61,448 nucleotides of DNA from an uncultured Pseudomonadota bacterium (GCA_937983055.1 CALJLA010000024.1:1-61448); one strand, 5' to 3'. Positions 17,401 to 26,300 are shown, counted from the stretch's first letter. Made by a program: numbers and translations. Notes: generated by a model from the letters alone, not told the origin.

Positions 17401-17904
17401 CTAGCCGTCGGCAGGCCAGACCTGACGCCCAATGCTCTTAAATTTTGCAAGCGAGAGCGCGCCCCGATCGTTGCGGGCCTTGCTCCCCGGCGCCTTCAAG
17501 GCCTCTTCGATCGCTGGCCGCTCAGCCGCAAAGATCCAGCGCAGATCGAAGAGCTCGTCCATGACGACCAATAGGACCACGTCCCATTCGTGATCCAGCC
17601 GGATCGACCCAAGACGTTGCCCTACAAGTTTCTTTCCGCGTGGGATGCTCCGTGCCTTGATCTGGATGCGGCGACCTGCCGAATCCGTGGCGTCGAATCC
17701 AGCCGTACGCGCCTCGGCAAGCTCAAGCTTAAGCTCACGTGCTGCAATGTACTCGCCATATTCGCCAGTGATCCCGAGCGGTTTGCCTGTCAGCTGATAG
17801 TAGTCAACAGCCGCGGCCCGTGCCTGCTCGAGGACTGGCCCGATGTCCTTGAAACTGATTGAGCTGCGCGTAGTGATCTTCAGTCTCTCCGCGGCAGATG
17901 GAAT
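17401..17904 (-). pseudogene. PD-(D/E)XK-like (DUF6998-type) gene without a standard start codon
   Basis: A reading frame of about 167 codons ends at 17401 and is open up to a TAA at 17943-17941, but no ATG, GTG or TTG occurs in its N-terminal half. The protein-like stretch includes EYGEYIAAREL, then EARTAGFDATDS and GRRIQIKARSI. This E...D...QxK layout fits a PD-(D/E)XK nuclease fold; from memory it resembles DUF6998. Family proteins would start near PSAAERLKITTRSS, exactly where an ATT (17904-17902) follows AAGG. Either a rare ATT start is used, or ATG has mutated to ATT and the gene is dying. Confidence 0.6.
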
Positions 17905-18156
17905 GCCCTTACAGTCAAGACCATCTCTCGATTCTTGTCGTTAAGATGTGCCAGCACAGATCGGAACCTTTACTCGTCATTGTCATCAACCCCTCTTTTG
18001 AAGTTTTTGGGTGCGCAACAAAAGGGGCCGTCGCTTCCAGCGTCTCCACCCACACGGTCGAGGAAAGCCTCACCTCGCCAACTGCGCTGCTAAGACCGTC
18101 GTCGTTACGACTCTTGATAGAAGTAACTTGACGGTCTCCCCGTCCTGTCACCCGCC
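17905..18156. other. Spacer with no supported gene
   Basis: About 250 bases between the PD-(D/E)XK-like gene and the exonuclease gene. An 88-codon frame crosses it on the minus strand but has no recognisable domain or convincing ribosome-binding site. I see no clear terminator. Confidence 0.5.
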
Positions 18157-18711
18157 CTACTGCTGATGCCCCTGGGCGCATCCAAGCATTCGCTCAAACA
18201 TCTCGGCCTGTGCCCTCGCGTCATCAAGTGCATTGTGGGTCTGCTCCGCTGTGCCCTTGAATCTATCCGGAATCCGGCTCGATCTCGTGTCCTCCCAGCT
18301 GCCACCCTTCAACCCCATGAAGTACGACTTGATGTCTATCGGTCCGATGCCAAAGGGGTTTCTGCCGAGGTACGTGTGGAAGTACCAATTTACGAACGCC
18401 CAGTCGAATGCCGCATTGAAACCCACAAACACCGGTGTCTGTCCGCCGGAAATCGATTTAACCCATTTTTCGAACTCGGCCATCACGACCTTCGGCTCGC
18501 GCCCGCTCTTGGTGAAATGCTCAAGCGGTTTCCCAACAACCTTGATTGCTTCGGCGACAAACTGCTCGCTGATCGGCTTCAACTCGGCATAGAAGGACGT
18601 CTCTGGGTCTCCCACCACGCACGCCCCGATGCTGAGCATGCTGAAGGTGGGCGGGCACGGACCAGAGGCTTCAACGTCTACTGAAACGTAGATTTCAGCG
18701 TTCATCATCAT
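18157..18711 (-). CDS. DEDDh 3'-5' exonuclease (DnaQ/RNase T-like), last gene of the CBASS operon
   Basis: A 184-residue nuclease with all DEDDh motifs: Exo I YVSVDVEASG (Asp and Glu), Exo II VGFNAAFDWAFVNW (Asp) and Exo III HNALDDARAQ (His and Asp). It should degrade single-stranded DNA or RNA from the 3' end using two metal ions. Its ATG lies 2 bases after the effector stop, so it is in the same operon as the type IV CBASS genes. A DEDDh nuclease is not one of the type IV hallmark genes I know; it may be an extra effector, a nucleotide or nucleic-acid processing factor, or a hitch-hiking defence gene. Confidence 0.88.
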   Translation of the reverse strand: MMMNAEIYVSVDVEASGPCPPTFSMLSIGACVVGDPETSFYAELKPISEQFVAEAIKVVGKPLEHFTKSGREPKVVMAEFEKWVKSISGGQTPVFVGFNAAFDWAFVNWYFHTYLGRNPFGIGPIDIKSYFMGLKGGSWEDTRSSRIPDRFKGTAEQTHNALDDARAQAEMFERMLGCAQGHQQ

Positions 18712-18713
18712 CG

Positions 18714-19874
18714 CTAAGGCACCAAAGGCGCTCGGTCGATGTACTGCGACCAGAACGCCCGAAACCCTTCCTTTCGGTCCTCGTCTGGCTCACCGTGCTT
18801 CCAGAAGTGGCACGGTATGGCGCTTTGGTCGAACGGTAGATTCGTACCTTGTTCCGCCGTGCAGAGCACGCGGATTTGCCGCGCAAGAGCATACCCGAGC
18901 TCAATGAAGCAGTTCGGCCGTTCGCCGGTTACGTCAACGATCGCCACCGTCGACTGGTGCAGTCGCTGGAAGACTTCGACGTTCAAAAACCCCGACACCA
19001 CGCGGTCCTTCCCGAGATCGACTCGCGCTAGCCCGCGATCATCGAGCACCGGATCGACTACATGCCGGAAGAAATTCTCTACCCGCTCGTATGCCTCGTG
19101 TTCGGGATTCAGTAGGCGGACGTAGAACGCCGTCGGTGGTGCGAGGCTCGTGAGGATCTCAATGATGGCAGCCGCCACCACGCTGGCGGGAGCCTTCCCC
19201 TGGTCGGTAGCGATCTGCGCCAGCCTTGCGCCTTCCGTTCCCGATTCCCCTTCCCGGAGGCGGATGAAGCCCAAAGGATTGGCCCTAGATTCTCGGGCAA
19301 GCCGTTCTGCGCCTCCAGTGCCGTCTTCTCTGCTGGCTCCCAGGGGCAGATCAAGAGGGACAATCGCCTTGCAAGCCTTCTGGTATTCCTGCGCAAGGTG
19401 CTCTACGCCCGTTCCGCCCCCAATGACAAAAAGCGCATCCCCGTATCCGACCTGCTGCTCCCGAATCATGGTCGCCGAACGCGCCCCGGGCATGATTCGC
19501 TTCACGTCGAGGCGCCCGCTTCCCAAGAGCTCAGACCAAAGGTCCCTTCTCGAATCGGGAATTTCCGTCTCTCCCTTTTCCGACACGACGGCGACAATCG
19601 GGCGGTATGAGCCCATCGCTTCCGGGCAGACTCCAGACTGGATCGCCTCCGCGACCACCTCCAAGACTGACCAATCGAAGATTTGTGCCGGCCCTACTTC
19701 CAGCATCGGTTCCTTTCCTACGCCAACGACTGCGCCTCCTCCCCGTTCAAGCACTCCACGCACAACCTGCTTGACGAGGTCGTGGGCATACGCAGCGATC
19801 GAGCTGTCCGTTCTGGGCCCGATGCTACCGGCAATATGGAGTCGTTTCCCTGCGAGAGGTCCGTTCCGTGTCAT
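18714..19874 (-). CDS. Putative CBASS effector: SLOG domain plus nucleoside deoxyribosyltransferase/TIR-like domain
   Basis: A 386-residue protein. The N-terminal half is a SLOG-like Rossmann domain that could bind a nucleotide second messenger: KRLHIAGSIGPRTDSS, later ALFVIGGGTGVEHLAQEY. The C-terminal part (about 255-370) resembles nucleoside 2-deoxyribosyltransferase or TIR-like enzymes: VAIVDVTGERPNCFIELGYA, with a Glu at the position of the catalytic Glu of such enzymes. By CBASS logic a cyclic nucleotide would bind SLOG and switch on NAD or nucleotide cleavage; that is inference. The ATG overlaps the upstream stop as ATGA, which fixes this start rather than one 84 bases upstream. Confidence 0.8.
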   Translation of the reverse strand: MTRNGPLAGKRLHIAGSIGPRTDSSIAAYAHDLVKQVVRGVLERGGGAVVGVGKEPMLEVGPAQIFDWSVLEVVAEAIQSGVCPEAMGSYRPIVAVVSEKGETEIPDSRRDLWSELLGSGRLDVKRIMPGARSATMIREQQVGYGDALFVIGGGTGVEHLAQEYQKACKAIVPLDLPLGASREDGTGGAERLARESRANPLGFIRLREGESGTEGARLAQIATDQGKAPASVVAAAIIEILTSLAPPTAFYVRLLNPEHEAYERVENFFRHVVDPVLDDRGLARVDLGKDRVVSGFLNVEVFQRLHQSTVAIVDVTGERPNCFIELGYALARQIRVLCTAEQGTNLPFDQSAIPCHFWKHGEPDEDRKEGFRAFWSQYIDRAPLVP

Positions 19875-20608
19875 TGCGTACTCGAGCTTGAACAAGAGCA
19901 GTCCCGCGAGGCGGCGAACACCATCACATAGTCCGAAAAGAGCGTCGCGTACCTCCACAACACCACATCAACTACCTGCACCGGCTCACCCAGATGATTT
20001 GATATCAGCTGGCACAACTCAAGTGGCGAACCGAAGCCGGCCGCATCGGCAATGCGTTGAAGGTGCCGATCGGGCTTTACCACTGGCAAGCCAAGGTTTT
20101 TGGCGAGATGGAACGCCGTAACAGATCCTATGTACGGCAAGGTCTGGAGAAACCGTACGTCGTCGCGTTCGATTCTGCGACGTACACGCTCGAAGCCCAT
20201 GTCGTCAACGATCGACGCAATGTCTAGGATAGCCGTCACCTTCCGGTCGTTGTTGAAGACTTTGAGTGCATCGCGTCTGCAGCGTCCACGGTTGGCCTTG
20301 ATCACGGCTGCAGATTCCATCCCGAGAAACGCTTCGCAGAAAGGAACGAAGAGCCGTCGGACAATGACCTCCCGGAATCCCGCCGACAACACCGTCCATG
20401 CAGACTCACGGAGGAACTCGGACTCTCCGATCCGGTCAAGTCGTCTCTCCGCTTGCCAGTCGATCTCCCAGGCGAAACCCTGGGCAACCACTGCGTCCTT
20501 TGCATTAAGATAAACGTCTAGCAACGCAGCGGACTCATTGCCACCATAGGGCGCGTTCATGCGCTCTTTGTGTCCTCCACCCAAGATTACGTCGTTCTCG
20601 CCTTCCAT
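19871..20608 (-). CDS. HhH-GPD (OGG/N-glycosylase-like) protein of type IV CBASS
   Basis: A 245-residue protein whose C-terminal half carries a helix-hairpin-helix glycosylase motif: FLQTLPYIGSVTAFHLAKNL, followed by GLPVVKPDRHLQRIA. The Asp of KPDRH matches the catalytic Asp of endonuclease III/OGG enzymes. The Lys that bifunctional enzymes have after the hairpin glycine (GRK or GTK) is replaced by Ser-Val, so AP-lyase chemistry by that Lys is unlikely. OGG-like proteins are a hallmark of type IV CBASS together with QueC and TGT. Its ATG directly follows the CD-NTase stop. Substrate unknown. Confidence 0.82.
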   Translation of the reverse strand: MEGENDVILGGGHKERMNAPYGGNESAALLDVYLNAKDAVVAQGFAWEIDWQAERRLDRIGESEFLRESAWTVLSAGFREVIVRRLFVPFCEAFLGMESAAVIKANRGRCRRDALKVFNNDRKVTAILDIASIVDDMGFERVRRRIERDDVRFLQTLPYIGSVTAFHLAKNLGLPVVKPDRHLQRIADAAGFGSPLELCQLISNHLGEPVQVVDVVLWRYATLFSDYVMVFAASRDCSCSSSSTQ

Positions 20609-21538
20609 CTATGTGCCGCCCACTAGATCTTTCCACGCATCCACGCTTTTCGATGCATCCGCGTTTTGGAGTTTCCGCTGGACTCTCTGGAGTGCCTGGG
20701 ACACGAGGCGTCTCGCCTGGCTATTGACCGCACCGAGATATTCATCAACGTGGACAGATTGCCCGCTTCGATCTGCTATCGGGGCCTTCACCAGCTCCGC
20801 AGCTCGGTCAAAAAAATGAGCGACCATGTCCTTATAAGTCCTCGGGCCCTCGTAGTTCTTGAAGGCTTCGATAGCCAGCGATTCTACGTGGTAGCCGGTC
20901 AGCTGCTGTTGCTTCGGGAGCGTCGCGATGATGGCTTTTGTGACCTTGATTGTCGGGACGAGCTTTCCATCTTGCGCCTTGTTCGCTTGCGTTAGTTTCT
21001 CCGCGAATGCTCGCGGATTGATTTTGGACCAGGAGCGCCCGTCTGACGCAGCGATCCGATAGCCTTCGCCGTCCCGCATGGCCGGCACCAACTGAACCTC
21101 CTTGCCACCTACGGTCACCGTGACCGCCAGGTCTCCGACCTTCACGTTTTCCTTTCCAAAGAGCTCTCGCAGACGTTCTGCGAAGCGGCCTTTCAGCTGT
21201 TCCGGTGATGTTCTCCCGGTGTCGCCTGGGTCAATAATCACCAGCGCGTCTGTGTCGCTCAGACCTTCCAAGTACGTGTGGCGGGAAACTGAGCCGCCGT
21301 AGACTAGGTCTACGGTCCCACCAATCTCGTCGGTCAGTTCTTTCTTGACGTCATCGAGGACTTCTCTTGTGCCTGCCACATCGCGGGCATTGAAGTCCTT
21401 AAGGAACTCCCCGAGCTGCTGATTCACGCCCGTCTCGTAACCCTCATCTCGAGTCTGGGCTTCCGTATCGCGCAGTCTTCTGGCGAGCTCGCCGGGGTCC
21501 GCGCCGCCCCTGAAATAACCACCGCCAGAACCCCCCAT
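20609..21538 (-). CDS. CD-NTase (cGAS/DncV-like nucleotidyltransferase) of type IV CBASS
   Basis: A 309-residue Pol-beta-fold cyclase expected to make a cyclic oligonucleotide after phage sensing. The active-site motif is VYGGSVSRHTYLEGLSDTDA: Gly-Gly-Ser, then Asp-x-Asp. The third metal ligand, usually Asp in a DLVP-type strand, reads KEVQLVPAM, with Gln at that place and Glu two residues earlier. After Met the protein starts GGSGGGYFRGGADPGEL, a very Gly-rich flexible end. The ATG at 21538 overlaps the TGT stop (TGATG); an in-frame GTG one codon upstream is less likely. Confidence 0.88.
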   Translation of the reverse strand: MGGSGGGYFRGGADPGELARRLRDTEAQTRDEGYETGVNQQLGEFLKDFNARDVAGTREVLDDVKKELTDEIGGTVDLVYGGSVSRHTYLEGLSDTDALVIIDPGDTGRTSPEQLKGRFAERLRELFGKENVKVGDLAVTVTVGGKEVQLVPAMRDGEGYRIAASDGRSWSKINPRAFAEKLTQANKAQDGKLVPTIKVTKAIIATLPKQQQLTGYHVESLAIEAFKNYEGPRTYKDMVAHFFDRAAELVKAPIADRSGQSVHVDEYLGAVNSQARRLVSQALQRVQRKLQNADASKSVDAWKDLVGGT

Positions 21539-22554
21539 CACTCGACCCTCCCCAGCTCGTGCATCATTCGTTCCGCGGCACCCCGCACAAGGTCCCGGTT
21601 ATCGCTCAAGTGAGTCCAATCACCCGTCTCCGCTAATCGTCGGAGCGATCTTTCCAATTGGTCCAGGTATCGAAGGTTGTCTTTGATCGTCCGCACCCGT
21701 GCCTCGTCGTCATTGATCTGCAGACCGTACGCGACGGTCGCGTTGTTGTGGACATAGACGCACTGCCCCGCGCTATACGCGTATCGGGACCACGTCAGCC
21801 CATCGAACACCTCTGCTCCTGCAGCGAAATAAAGGCAGACCGAGAGGGGATCGAGTGCGCCAAACACGTGGATAGGGATGCGCACTGAAGCATCGTCGAG
21901 TGCTCGCCGAAGGCCGGCGATGCGGAGCATCCGCTCGAGGGGGGAGTTCCCGAGTTCTTTCTCGGTCACCCCAAGAAGCTGAAACGCGGCAAGCTCTTCA
22001 ACCTGCGTCTGCAGCGCCCGGAGCGCAGCCTCCAAACGCCGTTCCTCCCGGGTTTCCGGCTTGAGTAGGAACGAGTGCAGATGGCATGGTCTGTCCAACG
22101 CGGCTTGCTTCGCATCCTTCAGTTGTTCGGCCACTGGCCTCCTGTGATTTGAGTGGTCATAACTCACCAGGACCGCCGGGAGGCTAGCTGGCCAACGATC
22201 CCAGATCGTCCGCAGTTTCTCTGCATCCCATTCCTCGGACCGATGTACAGGCTTCGTAACAGTCGACAAGTCGTGGTCGTCGGAAACCTCGTAACCCCCG
22301 CTGTCCAGGAACATGAGGTCCACAGTAATCGTGAGATCCTGCGGCTCAGGTACGTACCCGTAGTGGACGTCATAGGCGCTGACAAGACAGGTCCTCGTGA
22401 TGAACGCCTGAGCTGCGTCAAGAACCCGATGCACTTCCGGTTTTCCACCGTGTGCGAATCCGAACGCCTTGCTGGAGAAGGAAGGGACGAGCAGCGGTGT
22501 CTCCAGCGAGGCACCGGAGGCGGGATGGGTCAGTTTCGACGTCCTACATAGCAT
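21538..22554 (-). CDS. TGT-like (tRNA-guanine transglycosylase fold) protein of type IV CBASS
   Basis: A 338-residue TIM-barrel protein related to queuine/archaeosine transglycosylases. Visible motifs are TPLLVPSFSSKAFG at the N terminus, MFLDSGGYEV (the base-binding Asp of the LDSGGF motif) and HVFGALDPLSVCLYFAAGAE, followed by FDGLTWSRYAY, whose Asp matches the nucleophile of the FDCVxPTR motif. The C-terminal Cys/His zinc site of tRNA-acting TGTs is absent, suggesting a substrate other than tRNA. The start at 22554 lies inside the end of the QueC-like gene (11-base overlap); a longer frame upstream overlaps that gene by 265 bases and reads as non-coding. Confidence 0.85.
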   Translation of the reverse strand: MLCRTSKLTHPASGASLETPLLVPSFSSKAFGFAHGGKPEVHRVLDAAQAFITRTCLVSAYDVHYGYVPEPQDLTITVDLMFLDSGGYEVSDDHDLSTVTKPVHRSEEWDAEKLRTIWDRWPASLPAVLVSYDHSNHRRPVAEQLKDAKQAALDRPCHLHSFLLKPETREERRLEAALRALQTQVEELAAFQLLGVTEKELGNSPLERMLRIAGLRRALDDASVRIPIHVFGALDPLSVCLYFAAGAEVFDGLTWSRYAYSAGQCVYVHNNATVAYGLQINDDEARVRTIKDNLRYLDQLERSLRRLAETGDWTHLSDNRDLVRGAAERMMHELGRVE

Positions 22555-23167
22555 CGAGCGCCTCCCGGTCCATGCAAGAAAGGCACTTGCCGCAAGGAGG
22601 TACGCTGCCTTTCTCGCAGCTGTATGTCGATTCGACAGGCACTTTAACCTCCTTGCAGAATTCCCAGATGACCTGCTTGCCCCACTTGAGGAACGGTGCA
22701 GCGACCTTGACCTTGCCTGCCGCATACCCGTCAACGACCGTCTGAATGCTTTTGAGGAAGCCCTCGCTGCAGTCGTAATACGGTGGCCCTTCATGAATAC
22801 CCATCGCAATCATTCCGGGGCGTGCTCCACCCACCAGAAGTGCCGAGAACACAAGGAATGCATTGCGGCCAGTGATCTCACCGGACGAGAAGGTCGCCCC
22901 CGACTTGACAGCCATTATCGAAAGGTCGACACCATAGTGCTTGCATACCGCCTTTGCGGCACGTGACTCCTGCCTGGCGGCGGGCTGACCGAAATCGACA
23001 AATAGGGCACGGACGCTGAACCGCTGGCTGAGGTAGAAAGCGAGCAAAGCAGCGGAGTCGATGCCTCCGCTGACAAGGACTGCCACTGAGTTAGTGGGTT
23101 CTGTCACGGCTCTCGAACGTTTCACCTCGATGGTTGAGCGAGTCGGTTGCCGGGCCATAAGCATCAT
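22544..23167 (-). CDS. QueC-like ATP-pyrophosphatase of type IV CBASS
   Basis: A 207-residue PP-loop enzyme homologous to 7-cyano-7-deazaguanine synthase. The PP-loop is VLVSGGIDSAALLAF (about residues 29-43). The zinc cluster is TYSCEKGSVPPCGKCLSCMD with four Cys, as in QueC. The other queuosine genes (queD, queE, queF) are absent nearby, while TGT-, CD-NTase- and OGG-like genes follow with overlapping ends, so a defence role is far likelier than tRNA modification. The ATG overlaps the stop of the small upstream frame (ATGA). Confidence 0.88.
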   Translation of the reverse strand: MMLMARQPTRSTIEVKRSRAVTEPTNSVAVLVSGGIDSAALLAFYLSQRFSVRALFVDFGQPAARQESRAAKAVCKHYGVDLSIMAVKSGATFSSGEITGRNAFLVFSALLVGGARPGMIAMGIHEGPPYYDCSEGFLKSIQTVVDGYAAGKVKVAAPFLKWGKQVIWEFCKEVKVPVESTYSCEKGSVPPCGKCLSCMDREALDAM

Positions 23168-23311
23168 TCCTCAATCTGAGACATCAGCTCCAGCCGGCGC
23201 GTAGCCTCCTGCATCACCTTGATGGCTAGCCCGTTCTCGCTCAATCTCCCCGGCCTCCAGAAGCGACTTCGTCAGCACTTCGAGACCAGGTTTTTCGTCT
23301 TCTTCTGACAT
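23164..23311 (-). pseudogene. Small ORF heading the CBASS operon, apparently split by a +1 frameshift
   Basis: From the ATG at 23311, behind a GGGAG site 9 bases upstream, the frame reads MSEEDEKPGLEVLTKSLLEA. The frame that ends in ATGA overlap with the QueC-like gene reads RLSENGLAIKVMQEATRRLE, then LMSQIEE. The two join smoothly if one G of a GGGG run (23251-23248) is removed, giving a 48-residue acidic helical protein. Alternatives are a 46-residue product in the first frame, or a short product from a TTG near 23244. It may be a real frameshift, programmed slippage or a sequencing error. No known family. Confidence 0.5.
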
Positions 23312-23372
23312 CGATTCATGCTCCCGCAATCGACTGGTTGCTGTTGCGCCAGACCAACTATCACGCCATTAC

Positions 23373-26300
23373 TTATTCCTTCTCAAACCCCTGACTCGTG
23401 AACTTCAGTGTGCGGCTGTTCTCGGTCACTGTCCGCACTACGTGATCCGGGGCGCCAGACGGAATCTCCGCCTCGACCTCTAGCGTGACCGTGACCTTTG
23501 CCCCGACAAGACCGGCCAGGTGCGAGATGACCTCGTCGGCGATCCGGCTCGCGTCACGCCCCACACGGGTGGCGTCAAGTTCCACCGTGCCGTGAAACCG
23601 CTTCGGCTGAGCTGCCTTCGGAGGTTGTGTGGTTTCCCCGCCGGCGCCGGTGTCCGCACCTTCGCCGGTATCCGCGCCCGTTCCTGTTTCGCCACCTGGA
23701 ACCGCTGGTTCGCCTGGCACCTTCGTGCTTTCAGCATCGAGCTGCTTACGAGCGACATCCGGTTTGACTAACAGTCCAGGGGCGTCCGCGTCCGGGAGCG
23801 TCGCCACCTGGCCGCCGCGAAGCCCGCGGTAGCGGCCGGCCTCGTCGTCGTAACTGTCCGCGAACGCGAACGCGTCCTGCTCCCAGGTCAGCAACGCGAT
23901 GCCGTCGCCGATAGCGTTGAGCAGTACGTGTGGCTCGCTGACCCGAGGGAGATACAGGTACTTAGCAAAGTCCTCAACGACCTGCTTCACCGACACGTGA
24001 TCACCGCGCCACAGCGGGACCCGGTCGAGTTCCATCCGCAGGCGGGTCGCGGCGAAGCCCGTGACCAGCAGCTCGTCGCTTCGGAGCTTCTTGCTGGCCC
24101 GAACGGCCAGCGCGTCCTGGCCGGACAAGCGCATGGCCTGCCACTCGACGGAGGCCTGCGGGTTTTCCTGGACCGGGACGAGCAGCCACTGGTACGTCTC
24201 GGGTACTCGTGCCGACACCGCACTCGATGCCGCGTCCCTTTGCGTCTCGGCCTGCTTCACCTGGTGCGGCGACAGGTCGAGCTGCTCTCGCTCAGCGAGA
24301 ATGGACTCCCACGCCAAGTAACGGCGCACCGCTTCGTCCAGGTCCTGCAGCCTCGTCTTGTCGGCTGCCAGAAACACTAGCGTATTCCGAAAGAGACGGG
24401 GTGTATTGCCGCGACTCTCCAGGATGGCCTTTGCCGCGACCTCCGCCGCGTTCCCTTTCTCCTTGCTGTAAGGATGGTCGATGCCAAGCACGACAAGGCG
24501 CGCGTCGAGATCGTCGGGCACATCCTGGCCCGACTGAGGTAACGGATGAACGCGACTGAAATCGCCTGGTTTACGCAAGTCTGCGCGGAGCCGCGCCCCG
24601 AGCTCCTGCACGACCTTGTCCGGGTCGCGCTTCATCTGCTCGGCGCGGTCCTCGGCGAGCTTCGTCACGGTTGGTTGCGTGGAATACCAGTAGCGCGGTC
24701 CATCCTGGTAGAGGTAGGTCGCTGCCCCGGCGAGCCGGCGCAGGGCGTCACCGAACACCGCCGGCGACTCGCCCGGCATGACGCAGCCCAGTTTGACGCG
24801 GCGATCTTCGAGCCCCCGGTGTGCTGCAGCCGCGGTCGGTGCAGACCCCAGGTAGATGGCTCGCGCGACCCGACGGCAAGCAGCGAACTTGCCGAGGTTT
24901 GGGACTTCCCCGTCAATCTGTAGAGGGAGAGAGCTCGGGCCGTCGACATCCTTCTCGATGACGGGAACCCAGTTGTCCGTGAGATATCGGGTCAACTCGA
25001 ACTGCACGCGCGGATCGTCGATCGCGATGTTCGCTGGGAGAATGAGCGGGTTCCGATCGCCTTTCTCCCAAAGGCTATGGATGACCGCCGCCATCAGGCG
25101 CAACACGCCGCGGGTGCGCTGGAATTTCACGAGCGTCGACCAGTCGGTGTAGAGCCGATCGAAAATCTCCGGGTGAATCGGGTACGCGGCCTTGATGCGC
25201 TTTTCGTAGTCGCTGTCCCGGCACTCCGGAGGGAACTCCTGGTGCTGTGTGCGATAGAGCTCAGCGAATGCCCGGGCCACCACGTCGCGATCCTTGAACT
25301 GTGTCGGATCCGAGAACGGCTCGAACAGCCGGCGCCGAACAATCTCGAAACCTTCTTCTGCGCTCGCTGGGCGCCAGGATGACTCGATGCGGCCCACGAC
25401 GTTCCGCAGACGATCCAGAGCTTCGCGGCCTCGCTGGCCCCCGACTTCTACATCATCGGCCTGAGTGTGAGGTGATCCAGCCGTGTCCGACGCAGGCAGG
25501 CTGATCACCAGCAGGCAGTTGCCAGCCAGTTTGGCCGACTCGGTCAGGGCCTGGGCAAAGCTGAACTGAGTTTCGAATCCGCCGGCGGGCAGATCGCTCT
25601 GGTCGTGAAGCTGGCGTGCATAGGCTACCCATTCATCGACGAGGATGAGGCAGGGGCCGTACTCCTTGAAGAGCTCCCGCAGCGTGTCGCCGGGGCTGGT
25701 GGCCTTCTCGTCATCCGCGGCAATCTTGGCGTACGCCTTCTTCCCGCCCAGCTGCCACGCAAGCTCGCCCCAGAGAGTACGGATAACCGTGCCATCTTCC
25801 TTGGTGCTTGGGTTCCCCGGAGAGATCTTGTTGCCGACCAGCACGACCCGTCGCGCTTTCGGCAGCTGCGCGGCCTCTGCCTCCTGCATGACGGTGTCGA
25901 TGCCGGCAAGGTCTGTAGGGTTCGCACCCGAGAACAAGTGATAAAGGGCCAGCATTGAGTGAGTCTTGCCGCCCCCGAAGTTAGTTTGGAGCTGGACGAC
26001 CGGATCACCACCTTTGCTGGTAAGACGGTGTATTGCACCGACCAGTAGGCCCTTTAAGCTCTCGGTCAGATAGGTGCGCCGGAAGAACTCGACGGGATCG
26101 CGGTACTCATCCGTTCCTTCTCCCAGATGGACCTGCCACAGGTCGGCAGCAAATTCGGCCTGCTGGTATCGACCGCTGGCCACATCCTTGTGCGGTGTCA
26201 CAATTTCCCGCCACGGTTTCAGATTCGCCGCGGCTGCACTCTCAATCGCCGTCCCGGCCTGCTTGCGGCGTTCGCCGCGCGCCTGCTCGTCAAATCGAAC

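Noticed and set aside
17915..18181. An 88-codon frame between the exonuclease and PD-(D/E)XK-like genes
   Set aside because: It overlaps the exonuclease 3' end, has no convincing ribosome-binding site and resembles nothing known.
22555..22809. N-terminal extension of the TGT-like protein by 85 residues
   Set aside because: It would overlap the QueC-like gene by 265 bases and is Arg/Ser-rich without similarity to TGT proteins; the ATG at 22554 gives the proper N terminus.
21538..23167. Reading the QueC- and TGT-like genes as queuosine biosynthesis or as a Dpd DNA-modification system
   Set aside because: There are no queD, queE or queF genes and no dpd-type partners; instead a CD-NTase, an OGG-like protein and an effector share the operon.
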